NCBI GenBank assembly: GCA_023150875.1
Contig: JAKLKC010000007.1
Coordinates: 62,001 to 126,000, forward strand
Source: Myxococcota bacterium
Lineage (GTDB): Bacteria > Myxococcota_A > UBA796 > UBA9615 > JAKLKC01
Length of the DNA: 64,000 nucleotides
Reading direction: 5' to 3'
In this document: positions 56,045 through 64,000 of the stretch, in pieces
How positions within the stretch are numbered: position 1 is the first letter of the stretch
Layout of the letters: each line of letters opens with the position of its first letter
The notes under the pieces: generated by a model
The model's database searches: none
What the model was told of the DNA's origin: nothing
What the model saw: only the letters and a program-made list of their open reading frames with translations
Made by a program: the position numbers and the translations under genes

Positions 56045-57360
56045 CCCTCAGATTCCACGATGCGCTGGACGTCGTGCTCCGATTCCTCGAGGGCCACGCC
56101 GGACTGGGGGACCGACGGCTGGTCGTCCGCGACCTGAGAGGCCGGATCCGGGTCCTCATCGCGGACAGGGACCCCGCCACCAAGGGATTGTCCGAGGCGC
56201 GAAGGATCGAGCTGGAACGGCTCGCGCCGGTGCTTCATCGCGATCTCGGCCCCTGGTCTCCCGGTGAGAAGAGCGTGCTGGCCGACGCGTCGGTCCTGCT
56301 CTCGCCGGAGGACGTGTGGAAATCGCGCGAATCGGTGGCGCTCGATTCGAAGACCCGCCTCCTGGAGCGGACGGTGCTCGGCCAGGACTGGCTGCTGCCT
56401 CCCCTCCCGAACGCGGCGCCGACACCGCCGCGGGTCGTGCTGTTCGGTCTCAAGGGAGGTGTCGGGCGCTCGACCGCCCTCGCCGTCCTCGCCAGACACC
56501 TGGCCGAGGCTGGCGAGAAGCGGGTCCTGGTGATCGACGTGGACCTGGAGTCACCGGGCGTCAGTCGGATGCTGCTCGCGCCCGGGGCGCACCCGGCCTG
56601 GGGGATCGTCGACTGGTTCGTCGAGTCCGCGGTCGGACAGGGCGATTCCGTGCTCGACGACCTGGCCGGACGGAGCGCTCTCGGCACGGGGCTCGCGGGC
56701 GAGATCCTGGTGGTCCCGGCGGCGGGGCGCCGTACGGGTCCCTACATCCCCAAGCTTGCCCGGGTATACCAGGGGCTGCACGACGGGTCGGACGATCACG
56801 GCTTCGGGGGTAGAGTGGCTGCCCTCGTCGACGGCCTGGAGCGGCACCTCGAGCCGGACGTCGTGCTCATCGACAGCCGCGCCGGCCTCCACGACATCGC
56901 GGCGGTGTCCTTGACGCGCCTGGGTGCGACGGGCCTCCTCTTCGCGGTGGACACCTCCCAGACCTGGGAGGGGTACCGGATGCTGTTCGAGCACTGGCAG
57001 CGCCACGCCGCGTCGCGCAAGGACTTGATCGACCGGGTGCGGGAGGGCCTCCGCATGGTGGCGGGCCACGTCCCGGAGACCGGGCGGGACGCCTACCTCG
57101 CGCGGTTCCGGGAGAAGGCTTGGAGCCTCTTCACCCAGACTCTCTACGACGAGACCCACCCGGACGAAGAGGCGCCGTTCAACTTCGACCTGGACGACCC
57201 ATCGGCCCCCCACGACCCCCTCCGGATCTACTGGAGCCGGGCGATGCAGGACTGGGACCCCGTCGACCAGCCCGACGCCGTTCCGCCGGAGCAGGTCCGA
57301 GGGATCTTCGGGGCATTCCTCGATGAGGCGACCGCGCTCGTCCTTGGGGAAGACGCTTGA
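56041..57360 (+). CDS. ParA/MinD-like ATPase with KGGVGR variant Walker motif
   Basis: The protein is 439 residues. Residues 1-125 form an unrecognised N-terminal domain (LRFHDALDVVLRFLEGHAG). The ATPase domain follows: deviant Walker A LKGGVGRSTA (KGGVGRS at 138-144, the ParA/MinD motif being KGGVGKT with R in place of the second K), VLVIDVDLESPG (switch I/Walker A', about 163-173), and VVLIDSRAGLHD (about 275-285) replacing the usual D-PPG/DAPAG. Near the end is DEAPFNFDL-like acidic sequence. MinD/ParA ATPases dimerise on ATP and move on membranes or DNA. The signature lysine K138 remains, while the P-loop lysine is Arg, so hydrolysis may differ. Translation is coupled at both ends (ATGA, TTGA). 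Confidence 0.82.
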   Translation: MTLRFHDALDVVLRFLEGHAGLGDRRLVVRDLRGRIRVLIADRDPATKGLSEARRIELERLAPVLHRDLGPWSPGEKSVLADASVLLSPEDVWKSRESVALDSKTRLLERTVLGQDWLLPPLPNAAPTPPRVVLFGLKGGVGRSTALAVLARHLAEAGEKRVLVIDVDLESPGVSRMLLAPGAHPAWGIVDWFVESAVGQGDSVLDDLAGRSALGTGLAGEILVVPAAGRRTGPYIPKLARVYQGLHDGSDDHGFGGRVAALVDGLERHLEPDVVLIDSRAGLHDIAAVSLTRLGATGLLFAVDTSQTWEGYRMLFEHWQRHAASRKDLIDRVREGLRMVAGHVPETGRDAYLARFREKAWSLFTQTLYDETHPDEEAPFNFDLDDPSAPHDPLRIYWSRAMQDWDPVDQPDAVPPEQVRGIFGAFLDEATALVLGEDA

Positions 57361-58814
57361 CGGCGCCCTTCCCGCCCGAAGCGGTCCGTGACGCAATCGC
57401 GTCGGCGCTGCCGGCCACGGCGACGAGCTTCGTCGGCGATCCGATCCGGCGAGAGTTCGTCTATCTCCCCCCAGGACACGCCCGCGCCCTCTCGCCCCAC
57501 AACATGCTCGTCCGCGGGATCCGCGGATCCGGCAAGACCTTCTGGTGGAAGGCCCTCCAAGACGCCGGGCTCCGGTCGGTCCTGCGCGCCGACCTGCCTC
57601 GGGTGGGGCTGGAGGGTGCCGTACGCATCGTACCGGGATTCGGTGCCGGTGCCGATCCGGACCGGTACCCCGGACGGGACGCCATCGCCGAGTTGCTCCA
57701 GACCCACGAGGCCCGGCTGATCTGGCGCGCCGTCCTCCTGTGGGCGGTGGCGGACGAGGAGGACGCGCTCCCGCGGCTGGGGACCTGGGGCGAGAAGGTC
57801 GGTTGGGTGGCGGGCCACGCCGAGGCGGTGGACTCCAGGTTCCACGCCATCGACGCCCGCGCCCTGGGAGCAGGCGAAGTCCGACTCGTCCTGTTCGATG
57901 CCCTGGACCGGGCGGCAGCGGACTGGGGCAACCTCCTGGACATCCTGCGGGGCCTGCTCCAGCTCCTCGTCGAGACCCGCGAGCTCCGGGCCATCCGGGC
58001 CAAGGCGTTCGTGCGCGACGACATGCTGGCGGACCCACGGGTCTTGAGCTTCCCCGACGCGTCGAAGGTCATCGCCGACGCCGTCGACCTCGCCTGGCCG
58101 CCCCGCGAACTCTATTCGCTGCTCTGGCAGTACGTCGGGAACGCACCGGCCGGGGGTGGGGAGGCGTTCCGCTCGCACTGCGCGACCACCTTCGGGCTGC
58201 CGTGGCAGGAAGTGGACGGGATCCACCGAATGCCCGCGAAGATGCGGCGGGACGAGAAGGTCCAGGAGAAGATCCTCCACGCCATCACCGGCCCCTGGAT
58301 GGGCCACGGCCCCCGGCGAGGGAACGTATACTCCTGGTTGCCGGGCCACCTCGCGGACGCTCACCGGCAGGTCAGCCCACGGAGCTTCCTCGTCGCCCTG
58401 CGCCAGGCCGCCGCCGGGACGGAGCCGAGCAACGCGCTCGCGGTCGACTGGCGTGCGATCCGGGAAGGTGTGCGGGAAGCGTCCCGGATCCGCGTGGCGG
58501 AGCTCGTCGAGGACCATCCCTGGGTGGACGTCGCGCGGCGGCCTCTGGAGGGCCTGAAGGTCCCGTGCTCCACCGAGGAGCTGACCGAGCGCTGGGCCGA
58601 GGACGGTACCCTCGAGAACATGGGCTGGATCGAGACCGGCGTGGGCCCCACGCTCCCCCGCCACTTCGATGACGGGTATTCTGGCCTCCTGCGAGACCTC
58701 GGCGACCTGGGTGTCCTCCATCGCCTCGGCGATGGGAGGTGGCAGATGCCCGATGTGTACCGGGTCGCCTTCCACATGGGCCGCAAGGGGGGGATCCCCC
58801 CCCTCCGTCCTTAG
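57357..58814 (+). CDS. P-loop ATPase, last gene of the HEPN-ATPase cassette
   Basis: The protein is 485 residues and starts with TTG overlapping the previous stop (TTGA). Walker A GIRGSGKT (54-61) lies in HNMLVRGIRGSGKTFWWKAL, and VRLVLFDALDRAA (177-185) is the Walker B/DxxDR region of STAND/KAP-like ATPases. The C-terminal half is helical with a final winged-helix-like block (GYSGLLRDLGDLGVLHRLGDGRWQMPDVYRVAF). Such ATPases couple nucleotide binding to recognition of a partner or invader. It is encoded only with the preceding two genes, implying one complex. The cassette is closed by a 15-bp perfect stem-loop. Confidence 0.75.
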   Translation: MTAPFPPEAVRDAIASALPATATSFVGDPIRREFVYLPPGHARALSPHNMLVRGIRGSGKTFWWKALQDAGLRSVLRADLPRVGLEGAVRIVPGFGAGADPDRYPGRDAIAELLQTHEARLIWRAVLLWAVADEEDALPRLGTWGEKVGWVAGHAEAVDSRFHAIDARALGAGEVRLVLFDALDRAAADWGNLLDILRGLLQLLVETRELRAIRAKAFVRDDMLADPRVLSFPDASKVIADAVDLAWPPRELYSLLWQYVGNAPAGGGEAFRSHCATTFGLPWQEVDGIHRMPAKMRRDEKVQEKILHAITGPWMGHGPRRGNVYSWLPGHLADAHRQVSPRSFLVALRQAAAGTEPSNALAVDWRAIREGVREASRIRVAELVEDHPWVDVARRPLEGLKVPCSTEELTERWAEDGTLENMGWIETGVGPTLPRHFDDGYSGLLRDLGDLGVLHRLGDGRWQMPDVYRVAFHMGRKGGIPPLRP

Positions 58815-58816
58815 CC

Positions 58817-58858
58817 CCCCTTTCACAACCTCGCGACCGTGCCAGGTTGTGAAAGGGG
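58817..58858 (+). terminator. Perfect 15-bp stem-loop after the HEPN-ATPase cassette
   Basis: CCCCTTTCACAACCT (58817-58831) and AGGTTGTGAAAGGGG (58844-58858) are perfect inverted repeats with a 12-nt loop, starting 2 bp after the TAG stop. There is no poly-T after the second arm. It probably terminates the operon or stabilises its 3' end. Confidence 0.65.
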
Positions 58859-58974
58859 CCCTTAGGTCCCCTTGGTCGTCGGTCGAGTTGCCCCGGAGGG
58901 ACGCCCCCCCGCCGCGGCACCGCCGCCGGACGGTGGACCCCCGCGGGCCGCGTTGCGGTGGCGGTCAATCCACA

Positions 58975-60657
58975 TCATGCGCGGTCGGCGCGATCCTCGT
59001 CGACGGCCGCCGAGAGGGGGGCGCCGGCGATGGGGACCGGCTCGAAGGGCGCCAGCGCCTCCCCGATGCCGGGGGTGAGGAAGCCCTGGGCCGCCAGGGC
59101 CGCCACCCGCGCCACCCCCAGCTTCTTCATGCGGCTCTGGAGGGTGGTGGGCTTCAGGCCCAGCACCTCGGCGGCGCCGCCCCTTCCGTAGATCCGGCCG
59201 CGGGTGTGGTCGAGGACCCGGCGGATGTGGCGGCGCTCCACGTCCCCGATGGTGCCCAGGGGCCCCGCCTCGCCGGCCGGGGGAGGCGCGCCGGGGGGGC
59301 GGGCGGGAGGCGGACGACGGGGCAGGTCCAGCACGCTGGGGCCCAGGGCCGGTCCGGGGGAGAGGATCGCCGCGCGTTCCAACACGTTGGAGAGCTCCCG
59401 GATGTTGCCGGGCCAGTCGTAGGTGCCGAGGTGCCGGAGCCCCTCGTCGGTGACGAAGGCCCGCCGCCCCGTGCCCCGCGCCCTCTCCTCCAGCAGGGCG
59501 GCGCACAGCAGGGGGAGGTCCGACAGGCGCTCCCGCAGCGGGGGGAGGCGCAGGGGGAACACCCCGAGCCGGTAGTAGAGGTCCGCCCGGAAGCGGCCGT
59601 CCTTGACGGCCCTCTCCAGGTCCACGTGGGTCGCCGCCACCACCCGCACGTCCACCTTCACCTCGCGGTCGCTCCCCACCGGCTCCAGCCGCCCCTCCTG
59701 CAGGACCCGCAGCAGCTTGGCCTGGAGCTCCAGGGGCAGCTCCCCCACCTCGTCCAGGAGCAGGGTGCCCCCGTTGGCGAGCTGGAACCGCCCCGCCCGG
59801 GCGCTGGCCGCGCCGGTGAAGGCCCCCTTCACGTGGCCGAACAGCTCGCTCTCCACCAGCCCCGGCGGGATCGCCGCGCAGTTCACCGCCACGAAGGGCT
59901 GCTCCGCCCGCGGGCTCCAGGCGTGGATCGCCCGGGCCAGGCGCTCCTTGCCGGTGCCCGTCTCCCCCAGGATCAGCACCGCCGTGCCCGTCTCCGCCAC
60001 CAGCCGGGCCCGCCGGGCCAGCTCCTGCACGACCTCGGCGCGGCTCGTCTCCAGGACCCCCGCCGCCCCCTCCGCCAGGGCCTCGTCGGCGAGGCGGGTC
60101 CGCTCCCGGTCCGCCCGGTGGAGGCGCGCCAGGGCCGCCCTCTGCTCCGCCGCGTCGATGGCCAGGGCGAAGACCTGGGCGTAGACCTCCACCAGCTCCA
60201 CCACCGCCTGGGGGTAGACCTCGCACCGGCTCCGGTCCAGGCTGAGCAGCCCGAGGCACCGCTCTCCCGCGCACAGGGGCACGACCATGCACGCATGGCC
60301 CGGCGGCAGGTCCAGCACCCCGTCGAAGGGATCGCCGTCCCCGCGGGCGTGGTCGGCCTCCACGAACACCCTCGCCCTCCGCGTCTCCAGGGCCTCGCGG
60401 ATGGTGGGGAATGCGTCCAGGGACAGGGAGTGCCCCCGCACCCGCGGTCCCGCCAGGGTGCCCCGGGCGGCCCGGACCACCAGGGCGTCCCCCTCCTGCA
60501 CGAAGACCGTCGCCAGGTCGTAGGGGGCGACGCGCCCCAGCCAGTCCAGCCCCCGCCGCAGGAGGTCGTCCAGGCCGTCGTCCACCCCCGCCAGCCGCAC
60601 CAGCTCCCGCAGGTCCCGGGTCAGGTCCAGGGTCGGCAACGAAGTATCGGTGTTCAT
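58975..60657 (-). CDS. Sigma-54-dependent activator (GAF, AAA+, Fis-type HTH)
   Basis: The protein is 560 residues. Residues about 1-175 form a GAF-type sensor ([43 protein letters not shown]). The AAA+ domain has Walker A GETGTGKE (about 229-236), the sigma-54-contacting GAFTGA (about 278-283), [18 protein letters not shown] and [21 protein letters not shown]. The C-terminal helix-turn-helix is [29 protein letters not shown]. It should bind enhancer sites and open sigma-54 promoters, as NorR and similar regulators do. It diverges from the Dps and peroxiredoxin genes, whose upstream region carries palindromes and a -24/-12 promoter, so it probably activates them when GAF senses a small redox or metal ligand. 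Confidence 0.88.
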   Translation of the reverse strand: MNTDTSLPTLDLTRDLRELVRLAGVDDGLDDLLRRGLDWLGRVAPYDLATVFVQEGDALVVRAARGTLAGPRVRGHSLSLDAFPTIREALETRRARVFVEADHARGDGDPFDGVLDLPPGHACMVVPLCAGERCLGLLSLDRSRCEVYPQAVVELVEVYAQVFALAIDAAEQRAALARLHRADRERTRLADEALAEGAAGVLETSRAEVVQELARRARLVAETGTAVLILGETGTGKERLARAIHAWSPRAEQPFVAVNCAAIPPGLVESELFGHVKGAFTGAASARAGRFQLANGGTLLLDEVGELPLELQAKLLRVLQEGRLEPVGSDREVKVDVRVVAATHVDLERAVKDGRFRADLYYRLGVFPLRLPPLRERLSDLPLLCAALLEERARGTGRRAFVTDEGLRHLGTYDWPGNIRELSNVLERAAILSPGPALGPSVLDLPRRPPPARPPGAPPPAGEAGPLGTIGDVERRHIRRVLDHTRGRIYGRGGAAEVLGLKPTTLQSRMKKLGVARVAALAAQGFLTPGIGEALAPFEPVPIAGAPLSAAVDEDRADRA

Positions 60658-60678
60658 GGGGGGAGCATGGGGCCGGTG

Positions 60679-60794
60679 AAACGATATTTCAACGGGATGA
60701 GTCCAGCGGTCGGGGCACCACCGCGTCGCCGGACACGGATACACCGACATATCGGTTCCATGCAACGATATGTCGGTTATACCGAAATATCGGT
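60679..60794. promoter_or_regulatory. Four 14-bp palindromic sites, probable activator enhancers
   Basis: ACCGACATATCGGT (60743-60756), AACGATATGTCGGT (60764-60777) and ACCGAAATATCGGT (60781-60794) share the consensus ACCGANATATCGGT or its reverse. A weaker copy, AAACGATATTTCAA, lies at 60679-60692. Centre-to-centre spacings are 21 and 17 bp for the first three. They lie in the divergent region between the sigma-54 activator and the Dps gene, 59-110 bp upstream of the -24/-12 promoter, the position expected for enhancer sites. Confidence 0.6.
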
Positions 60795-60852
60795 GCTCCG
60801 CGCTCAAGACCGACCGCCCGGATCCCCTAGGCGTCGCTTGGCTTTCCACTCC

Positions 60853-60868
60853 TGGCACGGACTTCGCT
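60853..60868 (+). promoter_or_regulatory. Sigma-54 (-24/-12) promoter of the Dps gene
   Basis: TGGCACG-GACT-TCGCT matches the sigma-54 consensus TGGCACG-N4-TTGCW with one mismatch. The invariant GG (60854-60855) and GC (60866-60867) are exactly 10 bp apart. It lies 67 bp before the Dps ATG and downstream of the palindromic sites. Confidence 0.72.
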
Positions 60869-60934
60869 ATAAGGAGCTGCGACCGTGACGGCGAGGGAGG
60901 GACCCCGGCCGGAGCGGCGCCAGGAGAGCGAGAG

Positions 60935-61411
60935 ATGTACGCCAGCCCCAGCACCCTTCCCGAGACCGACCGCGGAGCCCTGGTCATCGAGCTCAACCAG
61001 CGACTCGTGGACGCCATCGACCTCCACACCCAGGTGAAGGTGGCCCACTGGAACATCCGGGGACCCCACTTCGCCTCCCTGCACCCGTTGTTCGACACCT
61101 TCGCCACCGACCTCGCGGTCTTCATCGACTCCATCGGCGAGAGGGCGGTGACCCTCGGGGGCCACGTCCAGGCCAGCGCCCGCTACGTCGCCACCGCATC
61201 GAGCCTGCCGGACTACGACCCCGACGCGGTGCTGGACCTGGACCACGCCCGGCTCCTGGCCGACCGGTTCGACGTCTTCCTCGCCGGGCTGCGCCGGAGC
61301 CGCGAGCGGGCCGAGGGCCTCCGGGACGTGGACACCGTGGACCTCCTCACCGGGGTCGTGACCACCTTCGAGAAGCACGCCTGGTTCCTGCGCTCCACCC
61401 TGGGGCGCTGA
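60935..61411 (+). CDS. dps: Dps-family ferritin-like DNA-binding/iron-storage protein
   Basis: The protein is 158 residues, as expected for Dps. [25 protein letters not shown] carries the family's H/W ligand motif (H of VAHWN and H of SLHPL), and [18 protein letters not shown] the acidic ligands (D and E of the ferroxidase site). The final helix [13 protein letters not shown] ends the four-helix bundle. Dps oxidises ferrous iron with peroxide and stores it, protecting DNA. The ATG at 60935 follows CAGGAGAGC; an in-frame upstream ATG in the palindrome region is rejected since it would place coding over the promoter. Next gene is the peroxiredoxin, 109 bp downstream. Confidence 0.85.
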   Translation: MYASPSTLPETDRGALVIELNQRLVDAIDLHTQVKVAHWNIRGPHFASLHPLFDTFATDLAVFIDSIGERAVTLGGHVQASARYVATASSLPDYDPDAVLDLDHARLLADRFDVFLAGLRRSRERAEGLRDVDTVDLLTGVVTTFEKHAWFLRSTLGR

Positions 61412-61520
61412 GTTCCCCCATCCCCGGCCCCCGTGCCGGGTGACCACCGCCGATCCCCGCGATCGAGCCAGAACACACACCGCCCCCGGCCGCCCGCCGG
61501 GAGCACAGGAGGAGTCCGCC

Positions 61521-62060
61521 ATGTTGACCGTCGGAGACAAGCTCCCCGCCTTCGCCCTCAAGGCCGTCACCAGCATCGAGCCCGGCAAGGAGTTCCACGA
61601 GATCACGGACCAGAGCTACTCGGGGCGCTGGCGCGTGCTCTTCTTCTGGCCCATGGACTTCACGTTCATCTGCCCGACCGAGATCGCCGAGTTCGGCCGC
61701 CGGAACGCCGACTTCAAGGAGCGGGACGCCCAGGTCCTGGGCGCCTCCACGGACACCCACTACGTCCACCTGGCCTGGCGGATGGACCACCCGGACCTCC
61801 GGGACCTGCCCTACCCCATGCTCGCCGACACCAAGCGGGAGCTGTCGTCGGCGCTGGGCATCCTCCACAAGCAGGACGGCGTGGCGCTGCGGGCGACCTT
61901 CATCGTCGACCCCGAGGGGACGATCCGCTGGGCCAGCGTCAACGACCTGTCGGTGGGACGCAGCGTGGACGAGGTGCTCCGGGTCCTGGACGCCCTCCAG
62001 ACCGACGAGCTCTGCCCCTGCAACTGGACCCGGGGCGAGGCCACCCTGGGCGCCGCCTGA
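61521..62060 (+). CDS. ahpC: AhpC-type peroxiredoxin
   Basis: The protein is 179 residues. FFWPMDFTFICPTEIAEFGRR contains the peroxidatic cysteine (FICPTE), and LQTDELCPCNW carries resolving cysteines in CPC near the C-terminus, as in AhpD-dependent (mycobacterial-type) AhpC. DHPDLRDLPYPMLADTKRELSSALG and ATFIVDPEGTIRWASVND are also typical. It reduces peroxides. The reductant (AhpD, thioredoxin or other) is not encoded here. AGGAGGAG precedes the ATG at 61521. Probably expressed with dps from the sigma-54 promoter, as no clear terminator separates them. A bidirectional hairpin follows. Confidence 0.9.
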   Translation: MLTVGDKLPAFALKAVTSIEPGKEFHEITDQSYSGRWRVLFFWPMDFTFICPTEIAEFGRRNADFKERDAQVLGASTDTHYVHLAWRMDHPDLRDLPYPMLADTKRELSSALGILHKQDGVALRATFIVDPEGTIRWASVNDLSVGRSVDEVLRVLDALQTDELCPCNWTRGEATLGAA

Positions 62061-62086
62061 TCCGTCCGCCGGCTTCCGATCCCCCC

Positions 62087-62114
62087 GCGGGGGCGCCGCA
62101 GGTGGCGCCCCCGC
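62087..62114. terminator. Bidirectional 11-bp G/C stem-loop
   Basis: GCGGGGGCGCC (62087-62097) and GGCGCCCCCGC (62104-62114) pair perfectly with a 6-nt loop between the convergent peroxiredoxin and lipoprotein genes. It is positioned to terminate both. Confidence 0.65.
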
Positions 62115-62123
62115 ATGGGAGGG

Positions 62124-62918
62124 TCAGTGGTACAGTAGGCCGTTGGGGTTGAGAGTGCCCTCGCCGGAGTCGGAGTACACCAGGTACACCGGCTCGTGCC
62201 CCTCGGCGACCAGGTCGTCGTAGTAGTCCCCCACCGTGGCGTCCCCGATGGGCAGCTCGGTCACGATGTCGGCGCTGTAGTAGTGGGGCGGGAAGATCGA
62301 GAGGAAGATCTCCTCGGTGTAGGGGAAGAGGGAGGGGACGCCGGAGCAGTCGGTGGTGTGGGGGCCGATCACGTCGGTGAGGGTGACCACCCCGACACAG
62401 TCGGCACACAGCGCGCTCTCCGCCTGGATGGCGACGATGTTGAACGACTCGCTGCAGAGCAGCTCCTCTCCGTCCGTGTCGTAGTAGCCTACCGTCATGT
62501 TCCCGTAGATATCCGATCCGTCCGCATAGATGCTCCACACGTAGCTCCAGTACCGCGGGCCGAAACCCAGCAGCCAGAAGCAGCCGAAGGACCAGCTCCC
62601 CTCCATGAGCCCGGGGGGCGGAGGCGTGGTGTCGTCGTCCGCCGCCGTGTCGTCGTCGGGGGTCGTGTCGTCGTCCGGCGTCGTGTCGTCGTCTGTGCCC
62701 GTGTCGTCGTCCGGGACCGTATCGTCGTCCGGAGGCGTGTCGTCGTCGGTCGCGTCGTCGTCCGCCGGCGTGCCGTCGTCGTCGGAGGCGTCGTCGTCCG
62801 CCACCCAGGAGTCGTCGTCGGAGGCGTCGTCGTCGGCGACCTCGGAGGGCGGCGCGAGGCAGCCCGGGCCGGCCAGGACCGGGAGCACGAACAGGAGAGG
62901 CAGCGGGCCTCGGGGCAT
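62124..62918 (-). CDS. Lipoprotein with very long Asp/Thr-rich tether
   Basis: The protein is 264 residues. MPRGPLPLLFVLPVLAGPGC is a lipoprotein signal (cysteine 20). It is followed by about 75 residues made of repeated DDD separated by T, P, A, S or G. The C-terminal ~160 residues are a folded domain with several cysteines (FGCFWLL, LLCSES, ALCADCVGV, TTDCSG), probably disulfide-bonded, and many aromatic residues (FGPRYWSYVWSIYADGSDIYGN). Probably at the cell surface. Not recognised as a named family. Confidence 0.75.
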   Translation of the reverse strand: MPRGPLPLLFVLPVLAGPGCLAPPSEVADDDASDDDSWVADDDASDDDGTPADDDATDDDTPPDDDTVPDDDTGTDDDTTPDDDTTPDDDTAADDDTTPPPPGLMEGSWSFGCFWLLGFGPRYWSYVWSIYADGSDIYGNMTVGYYDTDGEELLCSESFNIVAIQAESALCADCVGVVTLTDVIGPHTTDCSGVPSLFPYTEEIFLSIFPPHYYSADIVTELPIGDATVGDYYDDLVAEGHEPVYLVYSDSGEGTLNPNGLLYH

Positions 62919-62956
62919 GGGTTCTCCCCGCGGAGGGTCTCGTCACTTTATACCCG

Positions 62957-64000
62957 TCACCGGTCCGCCTTGTCAGGGCCGAGGGGCACGCCCGGCACGG
63001 CGCTGACGTCGACCACGGTGCTGAACAGGATCCGCAAGCCCTCCCGCAGGTTCTCCACCGACACCCTCTCGTCGTTGCCGTGCATGGTCCGCAGCTCCGC
63101 CTTGGTGAGGCTGAAGGGGGCGATCCCGTAGGCGTTCACCCCCTTGGGCCTCACCAGGATGGAGTCGGTGAAGCCGGGGCTGAGGACGGGCCCCGCCACG
63201 GCGTCGTCCCTGCCCAGGACCAGGTGCGCCGCCAGGGCCGCGAACACCGGGTCGTCGTAGGAGCTGACGTTGCTGCCCAGCTCCGAGATCACCTCGAAGG
63301 TGATGTCAGGGTCGTGGTCCACCAGGGCCCTCAGCTCGGCGAGCATCGCCTCCGGCGTGTGGCCCGGCAGCAGGCGGCAGTCGTAGATCGCCGAGACCTC
63401 GCTGGGCACCACGTTGGGGGACTTCGCGCCGGTGAGGCCCGTGAGCTGGACGGTGTCGCTGATCAGGGTGCGGTTGAGGGGGTCCTTCATGAGGCGGGGC
63501 ACCAGGACCGAGCGCACCGCCCGGGGGTGGGTGAGCACCGCCCTCTCCAGGCCCTTGCGGGTCTGGCCGACCCGGTAGAGGACCTCGTACATCGCCGGCA
63601 GGACCTCCGGCTCCGCCTTCCGCTGCGCCACCTTCTGGATGGCGCGGATCAGCCGCTCGGGGGCCCGGTCCGGCACCGGCAGGGATCCGTGGCCCGGCTC
63701 GCCGTGGGCGGTCATGCGGACCCACAGCGCCCCCCGCTCCGCCACCGAGATCCCGAACACCGTCTGCCCCGGGAAGAAGGCGTCCCGGATCCCCATGCCC
63801 CCCTCGTTCACCAGGTGGGAGCATCCGATCCGGTCCCAGTGCTCCTCCACCAGGTAGCGGATCCCGCCGTTGTCCACCTCCTCGTCGGCGACGGCCAGCA
63901 GGATCACGTCCCGCTTCAGGGGGATCCCCAGCCTCTTGATCCAGATCATCGCCATCGTCTCGAGGACTCCGATCCCCTTCATGTCCAGGGCGCCGCGGCC
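62957..64000 (-). CDS. M20-family metallopeptidase (5' end outside window)
   Basis: The coding frame runs to the right edge, where GRGALDMKGIGVLE is the M20 signature (the metal-ligand Asp of 'GxGxxDMKG'). Then come LLAVADEEVDNGG (catalytic/ligand Glu pair), LVNEGGMGI, the dimerisation domain (HGEPGHGSLPVPDRAPERLIRAI) and C-terminal SPGFTDSILV and HGNDERVSVENL, with the last His ligand. M20 enzymes are zinc-dependent carboxypeptidases or dipeptidases acting on peptides, N-acyl amino acids or similar. The visible 347 residues lack only the N-terminal ~100. Substrate unknown. Confidence 0.88.
   Translation of the reverse strand, partial: GRGALDMKGIGVLETMAMIWIKRLGIPLKRDVILLAVADEEVDNGGIRYLVEEHWDRIGCSHLVNEGGMGIRDAFFPGQTVFGISVAERGALWVRMTAHGEPGHGSLPVPDRAPERLIRAIQKVAQRKAEPEVLPAMYEVLYRVGQTRKGLERAVLTHPRAVRSVLVPRLMKDPLNRTLISDTVQLTGLTGAKSPNVVPSEVSAIYDCRLLPGHTPEAMLAELRALVDHDPDITFEVISELGSNVSSYDDPVFAALAAHLVLGRDDAVAGPVLSPGFTDSILVRPKGVNAYGIAPFSLTKAELRTMHGNDERVSVENLREGLRILFSTVVDVSAVPGVPLGPDKADR

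Noticed and set aside
60770..60934. Upstream start for Dps
   Set aside because: It would place coding over the palindromes and the -24/-12 promoter; Dps similarity begins at the ATG 60935.

Overview
The window reads as a chromosome segment of a very GC-rich bacterium of the myxobacterial / former Deltaproteobacteria type. The grounds are indirect: most genes are near 70% G+C with GTG and TTG starts. Many secreted lipoproteins carry Asp-rich tethers after the lipobox. There are long FG-GAP and MopE-type Asp/Cys repeat proteins, AfsR-like and FHA regulators, a sigma-54 activator with GAF domain, and a KAP NTPase. No rRNA, tRNA, CRISPR array or insertion sequence was recognised.

Layout. 1-9 kb: the end of a repeat-rich secreted protein, a VOC-fold protein, a nested-palindrome repeat, a short-chain fatty acid transporter, two small unknown genes, an FG-GAP/ASPIC lipoprotein and a KAP P-loop NTPase. 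9-20.5 kb: a CACGAACACGAA repeat block, a membrane glycosyltransferase, then a three-gene restriction-modification-like operon (SNF2 helicase, beta-class DNA methyltransferase, ResIII helicase with PD-(D/E)XK end). The methyltransferase carries a sharply bounded lower-GC insert over its presumed target-recognition region. 20.6-28 kb: an AfsR-like regulator, FHA protein, NADase-type glycan-binding protein and a nucleotidyltransferase with a small overlapping partner.

28-42 kb: two tandem paralogous giant lipoproteins (12 or 14 FG-GAP repeats, then 12 or 14 MopE-type repeats, then two lamin-tail domains). The downstream copy is intact. The upstream copy is broken by an in-frame TAG and by loss of one base in a homopolymer, so it is called a pseudogene. 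42-50.5 kb (minus strand): a three-gene biotin-dependent acyl-CoA carboxylase, a GMC oxidoreductase with its small subunit, and an ECF-like sigma / anti-sigma pair whose last codons lie in a tandem repeat.

50.7-59 kb: a zinc-ribbon protein, an LCMT-type methyltransferase, a lipase-like lipoprotein, an AAA_14/DUF4143 ATPase, and a tightly overlapping three-gene cassette (HEPN-like protein, KGGVGR-variant ParA-like ATPase, P-loop ATPase) closed by a perfect stem-loop. This cassette is the best candidate for an undescribed system. 59-64 kb: a GAF/AAA+ sigma-54 activator diverges from a Dps-like ferritin and an AhpC-type peroxiredoxin. The divergent region holds repeated 14-bp palindromes and a good -24/-12 promoter, so the three genes probably form a peroxide/iron stress regulon. 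The window ends in an acidic lipoprotein and a truncated M20 peptidase.
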